From assembly GCA_002633005.1 (NCBI GenBank), contig NMRA01000142.1:254272-318271 (forward strand): a stretch of DNA of 64,000 nucleotides, read 5' to 3'. Position numbers and translations under genes: made by a program. The notes under the pieces are model-generated. The model was not told the DNA's origin. It searched no databases and saw nothing but the letters and a program-made list of their open reading frames with translations. The stretch comes from Phoronis australis (Eukaryota; Phoronida; Phoronidae). Shown here in pieces: positions 23,262-32,259 of the stretch; within the stretch, counting starts at the first letter, position 1, and every line of letters starts with the position of its first letter.

Positions 23262-26200
23262 GACAAAAGAGATATGACCAAGATACGTGGCTCAGTTTCT
23301 AGCTGACAAGCAATCATTAAGTTATTGGGCTTTTACGAGCAAAGATTCCATCTTACGAGAACGATTTATAAGCCAGACTTGCACTACGGGTATATCATAT
23401 CGCTGATTCAGAAATCCCAATGCCCTCCGTCCCCTGCTTGTAAGATTTTTGTTATTGAAACTTTTGCTGCCCTCTGCTTACTTGCAGCAGACAATCGTCC
23501 ATGGTTTCTGAGCGCAAACTTTCTCAGCGTCGCCGTAGCAGCCAGATTTCAACAGAGGCTGCAACCACCGTAGACAAAATAACACCAAGACAATCTGTTG
23601 GTGGCTCAGTGTAATTGTTGTTTGAAATGTTATTGTTGCGTTCATTTGTGTCCGTTGTGTTTTGTTTGCTTGCAAAGTGGTTTTGCAGTTGCGTATGGCA
23701 ATTTCGGCAACATCTAGTATTAGAATATAGTGCCAATTTCCAATTGTAGTATTTTTCGATATAGCGACAACATTAATGCCACTGTTGTGCAGCAGGATAT
23801 TCAAGTGGTATCTATTCACACAAAAATGTCTTGTGTGTCTCAAAATGTCCTTGAATGAAAGAATTTTCATTTGGTCCATGTCAAATCAGCTCATCTTGCA
23901 CACCAGAATCAATAACTGGGTCAAGGGAAAGAAGCTTTTGTGCTCTCAGGGCACTTGTTATATAATATGATAGGGATATTATGTGTGTGTGTAAAGCCAG
24001 GCTTTGGCTCACTGTCTCCTTAGTACAATTGGTTTTCAAACACTGTGGTCAGTGCCACATTTCAGAGTTGTGGACACAGACCTACAGGTTATCTGCCAAG
24101 GTAGGAATTTGCAACAACCAGGGTGCAGATGAGATTGATAGTGTCTGGGCTGTTACTGGTGGCCATTGGGGCAAGTTGTCAGCAGATGGGGTTAGGGCAA
24201 ACTGGTTGTCATTCCCCCGTCGAGTATTAATCAAACACAGTAATAATAGTAATTAATCTACACTTATTTAGAATGCAATATGGCCGACAAGTGAAATTCT
24301 ATATTTTGTTGAATTTCTCCGCAAAAAAAGATTAAGAAAATTATAGTCCGTTACTGGCAAGCTTTTTACATTTGTAGGTGTCACAAAACAACTTTTGGTA
24401 AATTTTTCATTATTTGCAGTAACGTAACTGCATGGCTTCTAAAAAATAAAAATTGACAATTTAGTGAAGAGATCAGTTGAGAATTACTGTATTTTGCCCG
24501 TGTTGGATGTTCAATTATCTTCACCTTTTACACTCCATTGTTCACCACTGACTTTGAACTAATTCACCATTGCACAATTTTAGGAGCACCCCTGTGTAAG
24601 TATACTAACATAACACCAACTTATTTTGTTTCTTAAAACTAGAGATCAGTTTAACTGCTTCTGCTGGTAACTGGGACATGCTTGAGCTCATGAAAATGTG
24701 TTGAATGATCTTTTACTGGCAGTGGAGGATAACTTATGAAAAAGTGCATTTTGATATTCATTATGAGCCTATTTTTTCTGCATCAATAGTGCATGTTACA
24801 GACACATTTTTGTATTCCAAAAACATGTATACTATTGCCTTATTTTATTATTGCAAATTTCACTGGATTTCGTCAATGCCATGTTAGTGAAAAAGACAAT
24901 TTTCTCCGAACTTATTTGATCATTGCTGCAGTGAGTTGGTCTTGTTTGTCTAAACAACTTCATTGAGAACTAACTGTAATATCCCTCCGCACTCTTGTTT
25001 GATTCCTTACTGTTCTCTGTCTGGAAACAGAAGCAACTGAATCTAAAGCTTACAGGTTCTTGGGTCTCTTTGTACGGTCCTGACACCTTTAACCAACTGC
25101 TTTGTTTACCTTCTTCAATAAGTTGAAATCATACCCAAAGAATGCTGAGCCCTAATAATTTGCAGGTTGAGTAATAGCTTTCAAAATTAAGAATGTTAGT
25201 CAAAGTGAACCAGAAAATGTAAACCCTTCCTGCATTGCGAAAATGACTTTTGGGGCTATCACAGACAAATAGCTGCTAGCTGGGCTGTCTGTCTCAAAGT
25301 GAGTCGCAAGCTCACTTCATAGCTCGATACAGGTCACTATTAAGACAAAATGCCCACCAACCTGCAAACTTTGTGGTTAAATCAGTTCAAATGTAGTGTA
25401 CACTATTAAGCGAGATATTTGTCGTCCGGTAATGGAATAATGAATTTTCGTTGGCTGCCAGCTATACAATCAGCTGAAAACTTGTCTCACCTAGCCCACA
25501 TGCTGTGAGACAATTGCCCAACTTCCTCGCGAGGTGAATCCTCACAGTCAATTTTACCGCAAAGGTGATCTTTGTGTTGAGCTTAGTTACACCACTATAG
25601 GCATGGAGCTCTCTGTCTGAGCAGGCCCTCATACCCTATAAACATTAATCTATGTTACATCCTGAATCCTGAGACCCACTGTCCGGCCCAAGCTTATGTT
25701 TGACACATGCTTTCCAAGGTTTTTAGGTTACACCCTCCTTGCAAAATGTGTTTATTCGATAGTTAAGGGAAATCATTATAACTCCTAGTGGAACTGTCCT
25801 TGCCATTTAGTTTAGGAGAAATTCATGCTTAGTTGTCCATGCTATTATATTATTTCCTGTTAGTGTTTGCCTGTGTGGTCATTCTGTATGACATATTTTA
25901 CAAGTCGGTTCTTCTGCCTTTCCTTTGCTTTGAAGTAGTATGCTTTCTGTGTTTATAAAATCAGGAACACTTTTTGCATTTTGTTGCTATATGTCAATAT
26001 TAGATATTGTCCGGAAAATGAAAGAAGTAATTTTGCACTCAAATTTTTCTTTGTCAATAATTTTCTATACAAAAATAACTTTTCAGGAAAATGTACTTTG
26101 CTTTTAGCTTGGTTTTGCATGGAAAATTTTTGAGCATTTGTAACAATGTGGTAAGCCTCTGAAAAATAGAAATATGGCAGTTTTAGGAAGTATTTTTGTC

Positions 26201-29200
26201 CCAAAATGAAGAATTTTTTCTGAGCCCTTTTACTGAATACTCACATTTTTAGCATTGTCTGATGGTAACTGCAATAAGCTGTAGAACATTACTTTGGTCC
26301 AGCTTATTTATGAAAAAAGGAGAAAACAATATATCATTGGTGAGATTTCGTTGTATGGTTTAAAATGTCCCCTTCCATGAAGCACCTCTGAGTCAGTAAC
26401 ATTTGATATAGAACACTTACCTACTTACCTTAATGAACCTCAGTAACATTCGATTTAGGGCACTATACGTTTATGAACCAACTCTTCCTTACTCAGATTA
26501 AAGATGGATCCAAGACTTAGAACGATTGGACAACTCATTATTCCTTGTGGTCACTAGGCCCTATATGTTAGCCGGTCATCTTACCATCAACATGGTCTCG
26601 AGCTGACAATTTTTCCATACCCTTGAAATCATTCCTTATTTGACTGTAGGAGCAAGTTGAGACCTTTTTTCATAGGGAAAGTAGTTTGATTAATCAATAA
26701 CAACAAGAAGTTTCATTCATTTTGTTCCTTGTGGTATGCTTTTGGCAGTAAGAGCCGTGCGGCCAAAGAGAAAGAAGAACGTCTGAAGGAGGAAGAGCTC
26801 GCTGCACAACTAGCTCAAGAGCGCGACGAGCCTGTGGATAAACCGTACGTTCCTCCCACGGACCCCGTCCTAGAGAAGTATGTCAGGGAGGTGATTGAGA
26901 CCATACAACCGCTTCCTACCACCAGAGAGCAGTGCATAGCTCTAGCACAGTAAGTGTGATACAATATTCTTGAACACCATTATACCATTTAACAAAATCA
27001 AAGAATGACATTCAGGCATGCAAAACACTGTAAAAGCATATTTGTTTTAAGGTGTGAAATGTCATAATCTTTGTTCACTTGCTCCCACCAAGGCTGGGGT
27101 TAGGTTTTAAGATGGAAATTTTCTTCAGTAATTTCTAGCCTGACCTTCATTTGATTCAACTTGAAATATTTCTTGTAGATTCAATGAATGCAAGAGTCTA
27201 GATTATACACAGGGCCTCAATTGTGTAACGCGTTAAAATGTCAAGAGCTTTGCAAGCAATCTTTCAACCTTGATTAGCAACTGAAGACTAACTACATGTC
27301 TTCCTGTGGAAAGTGATTGGATGATCGCGCCAAATAAATAGCATCCTCATATACCCACCAGTGTCTAGTGTTTCCATTTACTTGACGCAAGCCAAGATCC
27401 CACCCTGTGTATCACCAATCACTATAATAGCCTAGCATGCACTTCCTTCAGTCGTAGAACTCTAGCCTAAATATTAGTTACAAGGTCGCCGATGTGGCAT
27501 CTCTTCTTGTCTTTTGCACACTCGCCTCAGTTGCACAAAAAGGTATTGGGAAAAGTAATTTACTGTCCATATCTTCAGACAAGGCTATACTTGAGAATTC
27601 TCTGGCTTCACCAACGTTGAACACGTTTTTAGTAAATAATTGTTATCTGCAGGTATGTAGGTGACAAAATGGGTGGTCCAATTGACAGAGGCCAGGTGGC
27701 AAACTTCAGCTACGAACTGCCAATCAGTGAAATCAAGTTTAACCTTAAGTCCAACGTGGTTCCTATTGGCATGATTAAGACGGGAATTCACTACCACAGA
27801 GCTCTTCTGTTCAAGGTTTGTTGTTTTGTTCATGTGAGCCAGGTTCATTTACATCCACTTGGATATAGTCAGGACATTATAGTCTTGATCCTTTTGGAAA
27901 CGTGGCATACTTTAAACCGATTTGTTCTATGCTTTCTAAGTTCAAATAATTGAAACAAGGAGTGAAATTCAACAGTTGATAATGTTGATAAGTGTTGGTG
28001 TTGAGAAAGGATTCATGACTCGTTTTGGATGAAGGTGATTTACGCCCGATCCCATCAATACCCACAAGCCCTTGGTCTTTTTTAGCGGTTTGTATCAAAC
28101 TTAATAAATGGTGATTGAATGTCTTAGTTGCTTGCTGTATTAATATTTTCTTGAATGTATTTCACTCTTGTTAAATCTGAAACTTCCATTGCCGTGATCA
28201 CCTAACCAATTTAGCTTCCCAGAAAATTGTAGCTGTTTCGTTCTACCGCAGGCCCTGGCTGACTACATTGCTATTGGCTGCTCTCTGCAGCGTGGGGAGT
28301 ACAACCGTGCTTGGAATGAGGTCATGCTGACTGACGATAGTGATGCAGTAAGTACTAACACACATGTGCAAGTGCTCCATGCTTGTGGAGTGGTTTTGTT
28401 TTTCCTCTCGCTACTGGTAACCCTATCTTTTGGTCGTGTGCTGTAGACTTGGTTTACCAATGGAAAGCTGGTGAGGGTTTTGACATACCAGCCTCTTAGA
28501 GCAATGAATATTTATGACATTAAACTAAAATAAACATAATTGAAATAAAAATAATGGGCCAAACAACACGGTTTCCTGTTTATGATTTAGAAAAGTTTGA
28601 ATAGCTAGTACAAATTTAGCCAAATATCTGGGAAATTATATATTTTAGGTCTTTAGAGTTTGATTTTTTATTTTTTTCAATCTGTTATTAATTGGGTCAT
28701 TTGATCTTGTTTTTTAGTAAAATTTAACAAAAAAGGAATCTGCATTTGTAAAAGCAATGTTATCAGTTACATAATCAAATTTTATTTGCTATAAATGTTC
28801 AAGGTGAGATCTCAGAAAATGTTGCTGCAGTTTTCAAAAATATCATTTCGTCATGGCTTTATGCATCTTTAAATTTTTTTGTTGTGAAAGTCGTGAAAGT
28901 GATATTTTGATATCCCCTCATGCAAAACCGGAACATTTCATAAACAATTTCTGACATTGTATAAAGCATAGTATTAGAAAGTTTCATATGAATCCAAACG
29001 GCCAATTTTGAGATATGATGTTCTGAATTTAGCCATATTTGGCCATTTTTCTAAGGTGATACATAACCTCAAGATAGTTTGTATTTATACTAGAAAGGGT
29101 TGGATTTCTGACAAATATAGTACATACTGGTAAGTCATGTTTTGGATGTGGCTGTTCCCTTCTTGAGTGGAGATTGTCGCTAATTTTGTTCACAACGTAA

Positions 29201-29635
29201 AATGCAAGTTGTAAAATCTGGTTACTGATTTTCATAGAATATGTATCAACCCTTTCTCTGTCATGATGCAAACTGATTTTCATCAATAAACAGCTCGTTC
29301 ATAGAATCAAAAGGCCACTGATTTTGACAGAGTTGGCCATTTACTGTACCAAAAATTTGAATATTTGCTATGAATCGTTGGGTGAGACGGCCTAGTTTCT
29401 TTTGGTGGTAGAGAAACCAATGGCTGACACAATATAGAAAAGCATTGTCCAACTTCAAGATACCACTGAACGTCCTGGTTTCCTAATGGGATGTGCCCCT
29501 TTAAATACTCTTTGTGTATTTCAGCCCGGTGCTCCAAAGTTCCCACCCAAGAAGTTTATCGTGGACTTGATTCACCAGCCTGGCCGTCTCATGAGATCAG
29601 ATTCTGCTGATGCTGTCAACTACCAAAAGCTGTAA
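5059..29635 (+). CDS. ARMC3: ARMC3, armadillo repeat-containing protein 3 (21 coding exons, 879 aa)
   Basis: The spliced product starts MGKKVKKDEKPPPDDV and follows vertebrate ARMC3 (about 872 residues) from end to end. Coding exons: 5059-5106, 5487-5604, 5974-6099, 7000-7071, 8143-8318, 9278-9404, 9817-9956, 10538-10688, 12062-12157, 16196-16348, 16999-17116, 17452-17628, 18575-18647, 19125-19258, 20682-20806, 21208-21349, 21977-22069, 26749-26949, 27653-27815, 28252-28347, 29525-29635. All junctions are GT..AG, phases agree throughout, and the coding sum is 2640 nt including TAA. Order: short basic N-terminus, armadillo repeats, Lys/Glu-rich insert (about residues 290-335), more armadillo repeats to about 610, charged linker, then an EDR1/CTR1/ARMC3 peptidase-like domain (about 730-870). 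In vertebrates ARMC3 is expressed in testis and ciliated cells and is thought to act as a protein-binding scaffold; the role here is inferred by orthology. A 5' UTR exon is likely because an acceptor AG lies at 5038-5039. Confidence 0.96.
8384..8575. repeat. Foldback (inverted-repeat) element in ARMC3 intron 5
   Basis: Two arms of about 72 bp (8384-8455 and 8504-8575) are imperfect reverse complements, separated by about 48 bp. The outer ends read TTTGAATAAAGACAACAAC and its complement. It looks like a small non-autonomous DNA element. I see no clear target duplication. Confidence 0.7.
9020..9200. repeat. Dispersed repeat, relative at 16680-16830
   Basis: The stretch beginning CTTTCGTTGTGCTTGAC recurs in diverged form at about 16680-16830, with the same order of short matches downstream (TCAAA.CACAC, then TCGTTATCTC against TGATTATCTC). 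It lies in ARMC3 intron 5 and the other copy in intron 10. The class is unknown. Confidence 0.5.
9638..9722. repeat. 42-bp direct duplication in ARMC3 intron 6
   Basis: The segment starting GGTGAAAGGAAG and running through T-rich sequence to TATTAATTTTT occurs twice in tandem with a period of 42 bp. It looks like recent slippage. The copies sit about 95 bp before the exon 7 acceptor. Confidence 0.85.
10538..12157 (+). other. ARMC3: ARMC3 exons 8-9: Lys/Glu-rich insert between armadillo repeats
   Basis: Exon 8 begins QIKESGGLQKLVALITD and then runs into PPPEEEEKGKKGKDKKSGK and further K/E/G-rich sequence to the exon end. Exon 9 adds DDKQKKEGD before helix sequence resumes (MFAAKAIARAAKNG). 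Human ARMC3 passes from GGLKKLLSF to its next helix in far fewer residues. So this looks like a disordered charged loop that the vertebrate protein lacks or has lost. Splicing and frame are intact on both sides. Confidence 0.85.
11668..11827 (+). mobile_element. tRNA-derived SINE in ARMC3 intron 8
   Basis: An RNA polymerase III A-box-like TGGCCTAGTGGG lies at 11676-11687. A B-box-like TGTTTGAGTCC (9 of 11 bases of GGTTCGANTCC) lies at 11720-11730. Both are in the right order and spacing for a tRNA-like head. The body continues TAGCTCCTCAGCTCGG and GTTTTAACTA and ends near AATGGTTCC. The 3' part recurs at 18107-18162, which supports a dispersed SINE and not a tRNA gene; no cloverleaf can be completed. 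Confidence 0.65.
12225..12700. other. GC-richer TTCCGC-iterated patch in ARMC3 intron 9
   Basis: TTCCGC or GCGGAA occurs many times between 12235 and 12690, including the palindrome TTCCGCGG near 12237 and again near 12328. Overlapping open frames exist on both strands. A piece around 12590-12640 (TTTAGTCCTCC, then AAAGGTCCAC) recurs at 14655-14700. It looks like a fragment of an unclassified repeat. I cannot assign a protein. Confidence 0.4.
12809..13141 (+). mobile_element. hAT-like non-autonomous element, copy A
   Basis: The element starts CAGTGGCAGATCTAGG and ends CTAAATCCGCCGGTG, imperfect inverted termini. It is flanked by a perfect 5-bp target duplication, TAGTG (12804-12808 and 13142-13146). 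The inside resembles copy D at 42.1 kb and the reverse strand of copy E at 55.5 kb. It lies in ARMC3 intron 9 and has no coding capacity. Confidence 0.8.
14094..14241 (+). mobile_element. hAT-like non-autonomous element, copy B
   Basis: A short member ending CTAAATCCGCCACTG, with a slightly damaged start (CGGGCGGATCCAG). It is flanked by the 5-bp duplication CAGTC (14089-14093 and 14242-14246). It closely matches copy F at 63.3 kb, including GGGGGCCATGGCCCCCTT near the right end. It lies in ARMC3 intron 9. Confidence 0.78.
18107..18162 (+). mobile_element. SINE 3' fragment in ARMC3 intron 12
   Basis: TTCTAGCTCCTCAGCTC, then GTTTTAACTA and a terminal AAATGGTTCC match the 3' half of the SINE at 11.7 kb in the same order. 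The tRNA-like head is not recognisable here. Confidence 0.6.
19797..20114. repeat. First copy of a 0.32-kb direct duplication (probable assembly artefact)
   Basis: This stretch is repeated almost base for base at 20120-20432. The differences seen are one substitution and a 7-bp indel. The copies meet at the single N at 20115. The segment also holds a short inverted pair, CTTCCCAACTT and AAGTTGGGAG. It lies in ARMC3 intron 14 and does not touch an exon. Confidence 0.9.
20120..20432. repeat. Second copy of the 0.32-kb direct duplication
   Basis: Near-identical to 19797-20114 and joined to it through an N. Two haplotypes placed end to end by the assembler would give this pattern. A true tandem duplication is the alternative. 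Confidence 0.9.
22749..22983. repeat. Long hairpin (foldback) element in ARMC3 intron 17
   Basis: Arms of about 100 bp (22749-22847 and 22884-22983) are reverse complements with few mismatches around a loop of about 36 bp. The arm contains AACAAGAATGGATCAACTG and ACTTAAGTAAAATCAAA. It could be a MITE; no target duplication is obvious. Transcribed within the ARMC3 pre-mRNA, it would form a long RNA stem. Confidence 0.8.
23224..23259. repeat. (AT)18 microsatellite in ARMC3 intron 17
   Basis: An uninterrupted run of AT dinucleotides. Confidence 0.95.
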
Positions 29636-29819
29636 AGTTATGGATGCTCTGGTTTATTTGAGAAAATTGATGAAGTTTATTTATACATTTCCCTCTTAAC
29701 TACTCGTTCATGAGAGGTTTCTTTGAGGATTTCAAAAGCATTCCAGTATTTTATACTACTAGTGACCTCTGTGATAATTTTATGCCAGCTTTTATTTTGT
29801 AAATATTATTGTTTTGAAA

Positions 29820-29825
29820 AATAAA
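29820..29825 (+). terminator. ARMC3: ARMC3 poly(A) signal
   Basis: A canonical AATAAA lies 185 nt after the TAA stop, with T-rich sequence and TTGTTTCTTGTT downstream. It is the first such hexamer in the 3' UTR. Confidence 0.7.
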
Positions 29826-29840
29826 TAATTATGATTGTCT

Positions 29841-31068
29841 TAGAGATAGTTTGTTTCTTGTTCACCAGTTTTCACAACAGGACTCTGATTTCTTTTAGTC
29901 ATTTCAGTGACTTTTGTTTCTTCTGTCGTGCACTGACTTGTATGGCCATGTATGGGAGCAAACCAGAAAGAAAACATCTTTCAATGTCCATTTTTGAAAT
30001 ATTAGATACATATCGTCAGTGACCTGTTTTAATGAATTTTGCCAGGGCCAGAGGGTTCGTATGGTTGATAGTCCTAGATTCTGTGTTAACTTGGGAGGAA
30101 TCAAACAATGGCGCGAGTTATTCTGTTGTTCTCACTACAGACCATCATTCTGGCTGTCGCATAAGTAAAGCTATCAACGTTCGGTGCACTGTGTTGTCAT
30201 ATTAATGTTGGTGCGATATGTGTTCTCCAACCCACTGGGCAGGGGACGCGACCTCAGTCATCCACATGTCCATTTCTTGTTTTTTTTTTCATTCTCGAAT
30301 GTTGACAACTTTGCAGCAGATATTCAAATAACATTGTCTCATTATTATGAATTTTGTTATTTCCACACTCCACTTTCTCTAGTAAGGTAACTATAGTTAA
30401 AAATGTGTCTCAGCGTTTCTTGTTTACGGTAACATACGCTAACATTATGAAAATCGCTATCTGTATCAGGATCAGTACTTTTTGTCTTCTGGAAAAAATG
30501 ACTTTATGTCTTATTTTCTATGTGTCCTAAACTACAACCAATGTAATGAGCTTAAAATTTCAAAATTAAACAATCGATGTTTGCCGGGCCCATTTTTATC
30601 TGTCAGTACACCATTATCTGCAAATTTCGAAAAGAGTGTTTAGTTCATCACGTTTTTTTTGTAAATGTCATTGCATCCTGAATTTTTACTGCAGAATGCA
30701 GTTTTATCAAACGTCATCAAAAGTCCAAGTATATATAATAACGATGTATAATTTCGGGTGAATCCCTGGATAAATTCTTCACATCAGCTGAGAGGGATCC
30801 ATATTATAAAACCTTTGACTTATCGGGTAGCAATCATTTGAATCATTCATGAGACGAATCCTTCGCTAACATTTGGGTTTGAATCCAACACAGGACTGTG
30901 ACTAACCCATCATATCCGGTAATCGATTTACAAATTAATGCTCGTCGCTTAGGCGTGATGCTGAAGAAAATCTATTCGCTATTTTTTCTTCGACTTTTCG
31001 AATTTAAAAATTTATAGGCGGATGATATTTACTTTTCAATTTTAAAAAAGTCATGTTGGTCTATTGCC
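29841..31068. other. Intergenic stretch after ARMC3
   Basis: I see no gene here. Overlapping small open frames on both strands (29831-30022 and 29904-30104) look like chance. A B-box-like GGTTTGAATCC near 30880 has no A-box partner. Confidence 0.6.
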
Positions 31069-31257
31069 TTACATACTGTTCGTTTTTTTGGCTTTGAAAC
31101 TTGCAAGCGGTAAACAGGCGTGTTGGTTTACGACCGCATTTATCTCACCCAGTACGTACAGCCAACTATGAATAGCGAGTAGCTCCCTGGAGTCCGTGAC
31201 GACGCCATCAAGCCTTTGAGATGTGCAGAGAACTTCGCTGATACTCTGGGGGTACAT
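31069..31257 (-). CDS. Coding-like exon, weak IL-17-like resemblance
   Basis: The minus-strand frame reads MYPQSISEVLCTSQRLDGVV and continues to HACLPLASFKAKK before its stop. The composition is protein-like. The pattern YP-x2-I-x-E-x2-C recalls the start of the interleukin-17 C-terminal fold, followed by a VL-containing strand, but the cystine-knot cysteines are not evident. A good donor (GTGAGA) lies inside the frame after WLYVLG, so the exon may be shorter. Its first half is duplicated at 62622-62691. No signal peptide or further exons were found, so it may be a gene remnant. Confidence 0.28.
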   Translation of the reverse strand: MYPQSISEVLCTSQRLDGVVTDSRELLAIHSWLYVLGEINAVVNQHACLPLASFKAKKTNSM

Positions 31258-31259
31258 TT

Positions 31260-32188
31260 CTCGTCCATTCGCGTGTAAATTTTGTTAGCGTAAGATTTTT
31301 GTCTAATGTTTAAATTATTTATTCCTTCCTTTTGGTTGTTCAGTTAATTATATAATGCCAACCTCACACACTTGAGTCCGAGAGCGTTTGAATGGCTCCT
31401 GCTTTTTTCGCCAAAATTTGGTAACTGGCAATTTGTCTTGTATTGATCACCTAGTGGAGCGGAGGTGAGGTGAAGGTATTCAAATAGGTGGATGTCATAC
31501 TTGAGTTTGAGAACTTATAACGCTGTACTCAGACGGATTGACCCGCTGAGTCAATTTGCTTCGTAGTAATGATTTCCTATACATTTGACAGTCCACACGT
31601 CATCACCAAACTGAATATATTATCCACCGAACATACAAAACGAGTTCCAAAGCGACGAGTGTAGTAGCTAGGACCAATATGTATATTACTCCCAGGCAAT
31701 AATAACTGTTATTACACTTATAAACAATCATTAAGTTTCACTTAACTAATTGCCTACTCCGTTACAAAGCGGCTTGTTGATATCGTCGAGTTTTCGAAAA
31801 AAATCATGTGGTCATGGGCTGAGGCTTAAGCTCTGTACTCGGAAAGTCCGTCATAGATATCCAATCTCCAACATAGGGAATTTTTAGGTGATTTCTACTG
31901 TAATCGTGTTTAAATATTGACGTCAGTGATGTATTAGCAGGTGAAAGAATTAAGATTGGCTTAAATTGAAACACCCGGGTTTAGTATCCATGTAAACTTG
32001 TTAAATTTTTAATAACAAATTTGTGTCTTATTTTGAAACCAGACGGTGTTGTTTCATGACTTGAAATGAGAATGATGGCCGCTGTGCATGAGAGGCGCAG
32101 CACTGAAATAAGTGGATACTATAACCCCCCCCCCAGACCGCCCCTGTGGTGCGCTGCCCATGTTGTGACGACTGTCTTTCATGTTAAT
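31260..32188. other. Duplicated 3' flank of lipocalin 1
   Basis: About 31560-31850 matches about 45640-45840 in the second unit (shared TACATTTGACAGTC, ACGAGTTCCAAAGC, GCGGCTTGTTGA). 31365-31520 matches 63850-63996 in the third unit nearly base for base. The unit 2/3 sequence between CCAACCTC and ACACTTGAG is missing here, so this copy has a deletion. No coding sequence is seen. Confidence 0.7.
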
Positions 32189-32194
32189 TTTATT
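32189..32194 (-). terminator. Lipocalin 1 poly(A) signal
   Basis: AATAAA on the minus strand, 66 nt past the stop codon. The paralogue has one at the same distance (46086-46091). Confidence 0.65.
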
Positions 32195-32259
32195 GCATGA
32201 TAGCCGCAAACCAAAGATGTTCCATGACATCCAGTCACGAGCATATCGAAATTTAGAAT

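Larger units (their letters stand above)
21977..29635 (+). other. ARMC3: ARMC3 exons 17-21: linker and EDR1/CTR1/ARMC3 peptidase-like domain
   Basis: Exons 17-18 encode a Lys/Ser then Lys/Glu coiled-coil-like linker and YVPPTDPVLEKYVREV, the counterpart of human WCPPSDPDFSMYV. Exons 19-21 encode the papain-like domain shared with plant EDR1/CTR1. Visible motifs are FSYELPISEIKFNLKSNVVP, IHYHRALLFKALAD, GCSLQRGEYNRAWNEV (Cys about residue 821) and FIVDLIHQPG. No enzyme activity is established for ARMC3. Intron 17 (22070-26748, 4.7 kb) is the longest; an extra small exon inside it cannot be excluded, but the frame does not need one. Confidence 0.9.

Noticed and set aside
23478-23879. 133-residue minus-strand open frame in ARMC3 intron 17
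   Set aside because: No family motif; overlaps another frame of similar quality; no splice sites that would join it to the ARMC3 frame.
30865-30890. B-box-like GGTTTGAATCC
   Set aside because: No A-box upstream and no tRNA fold.
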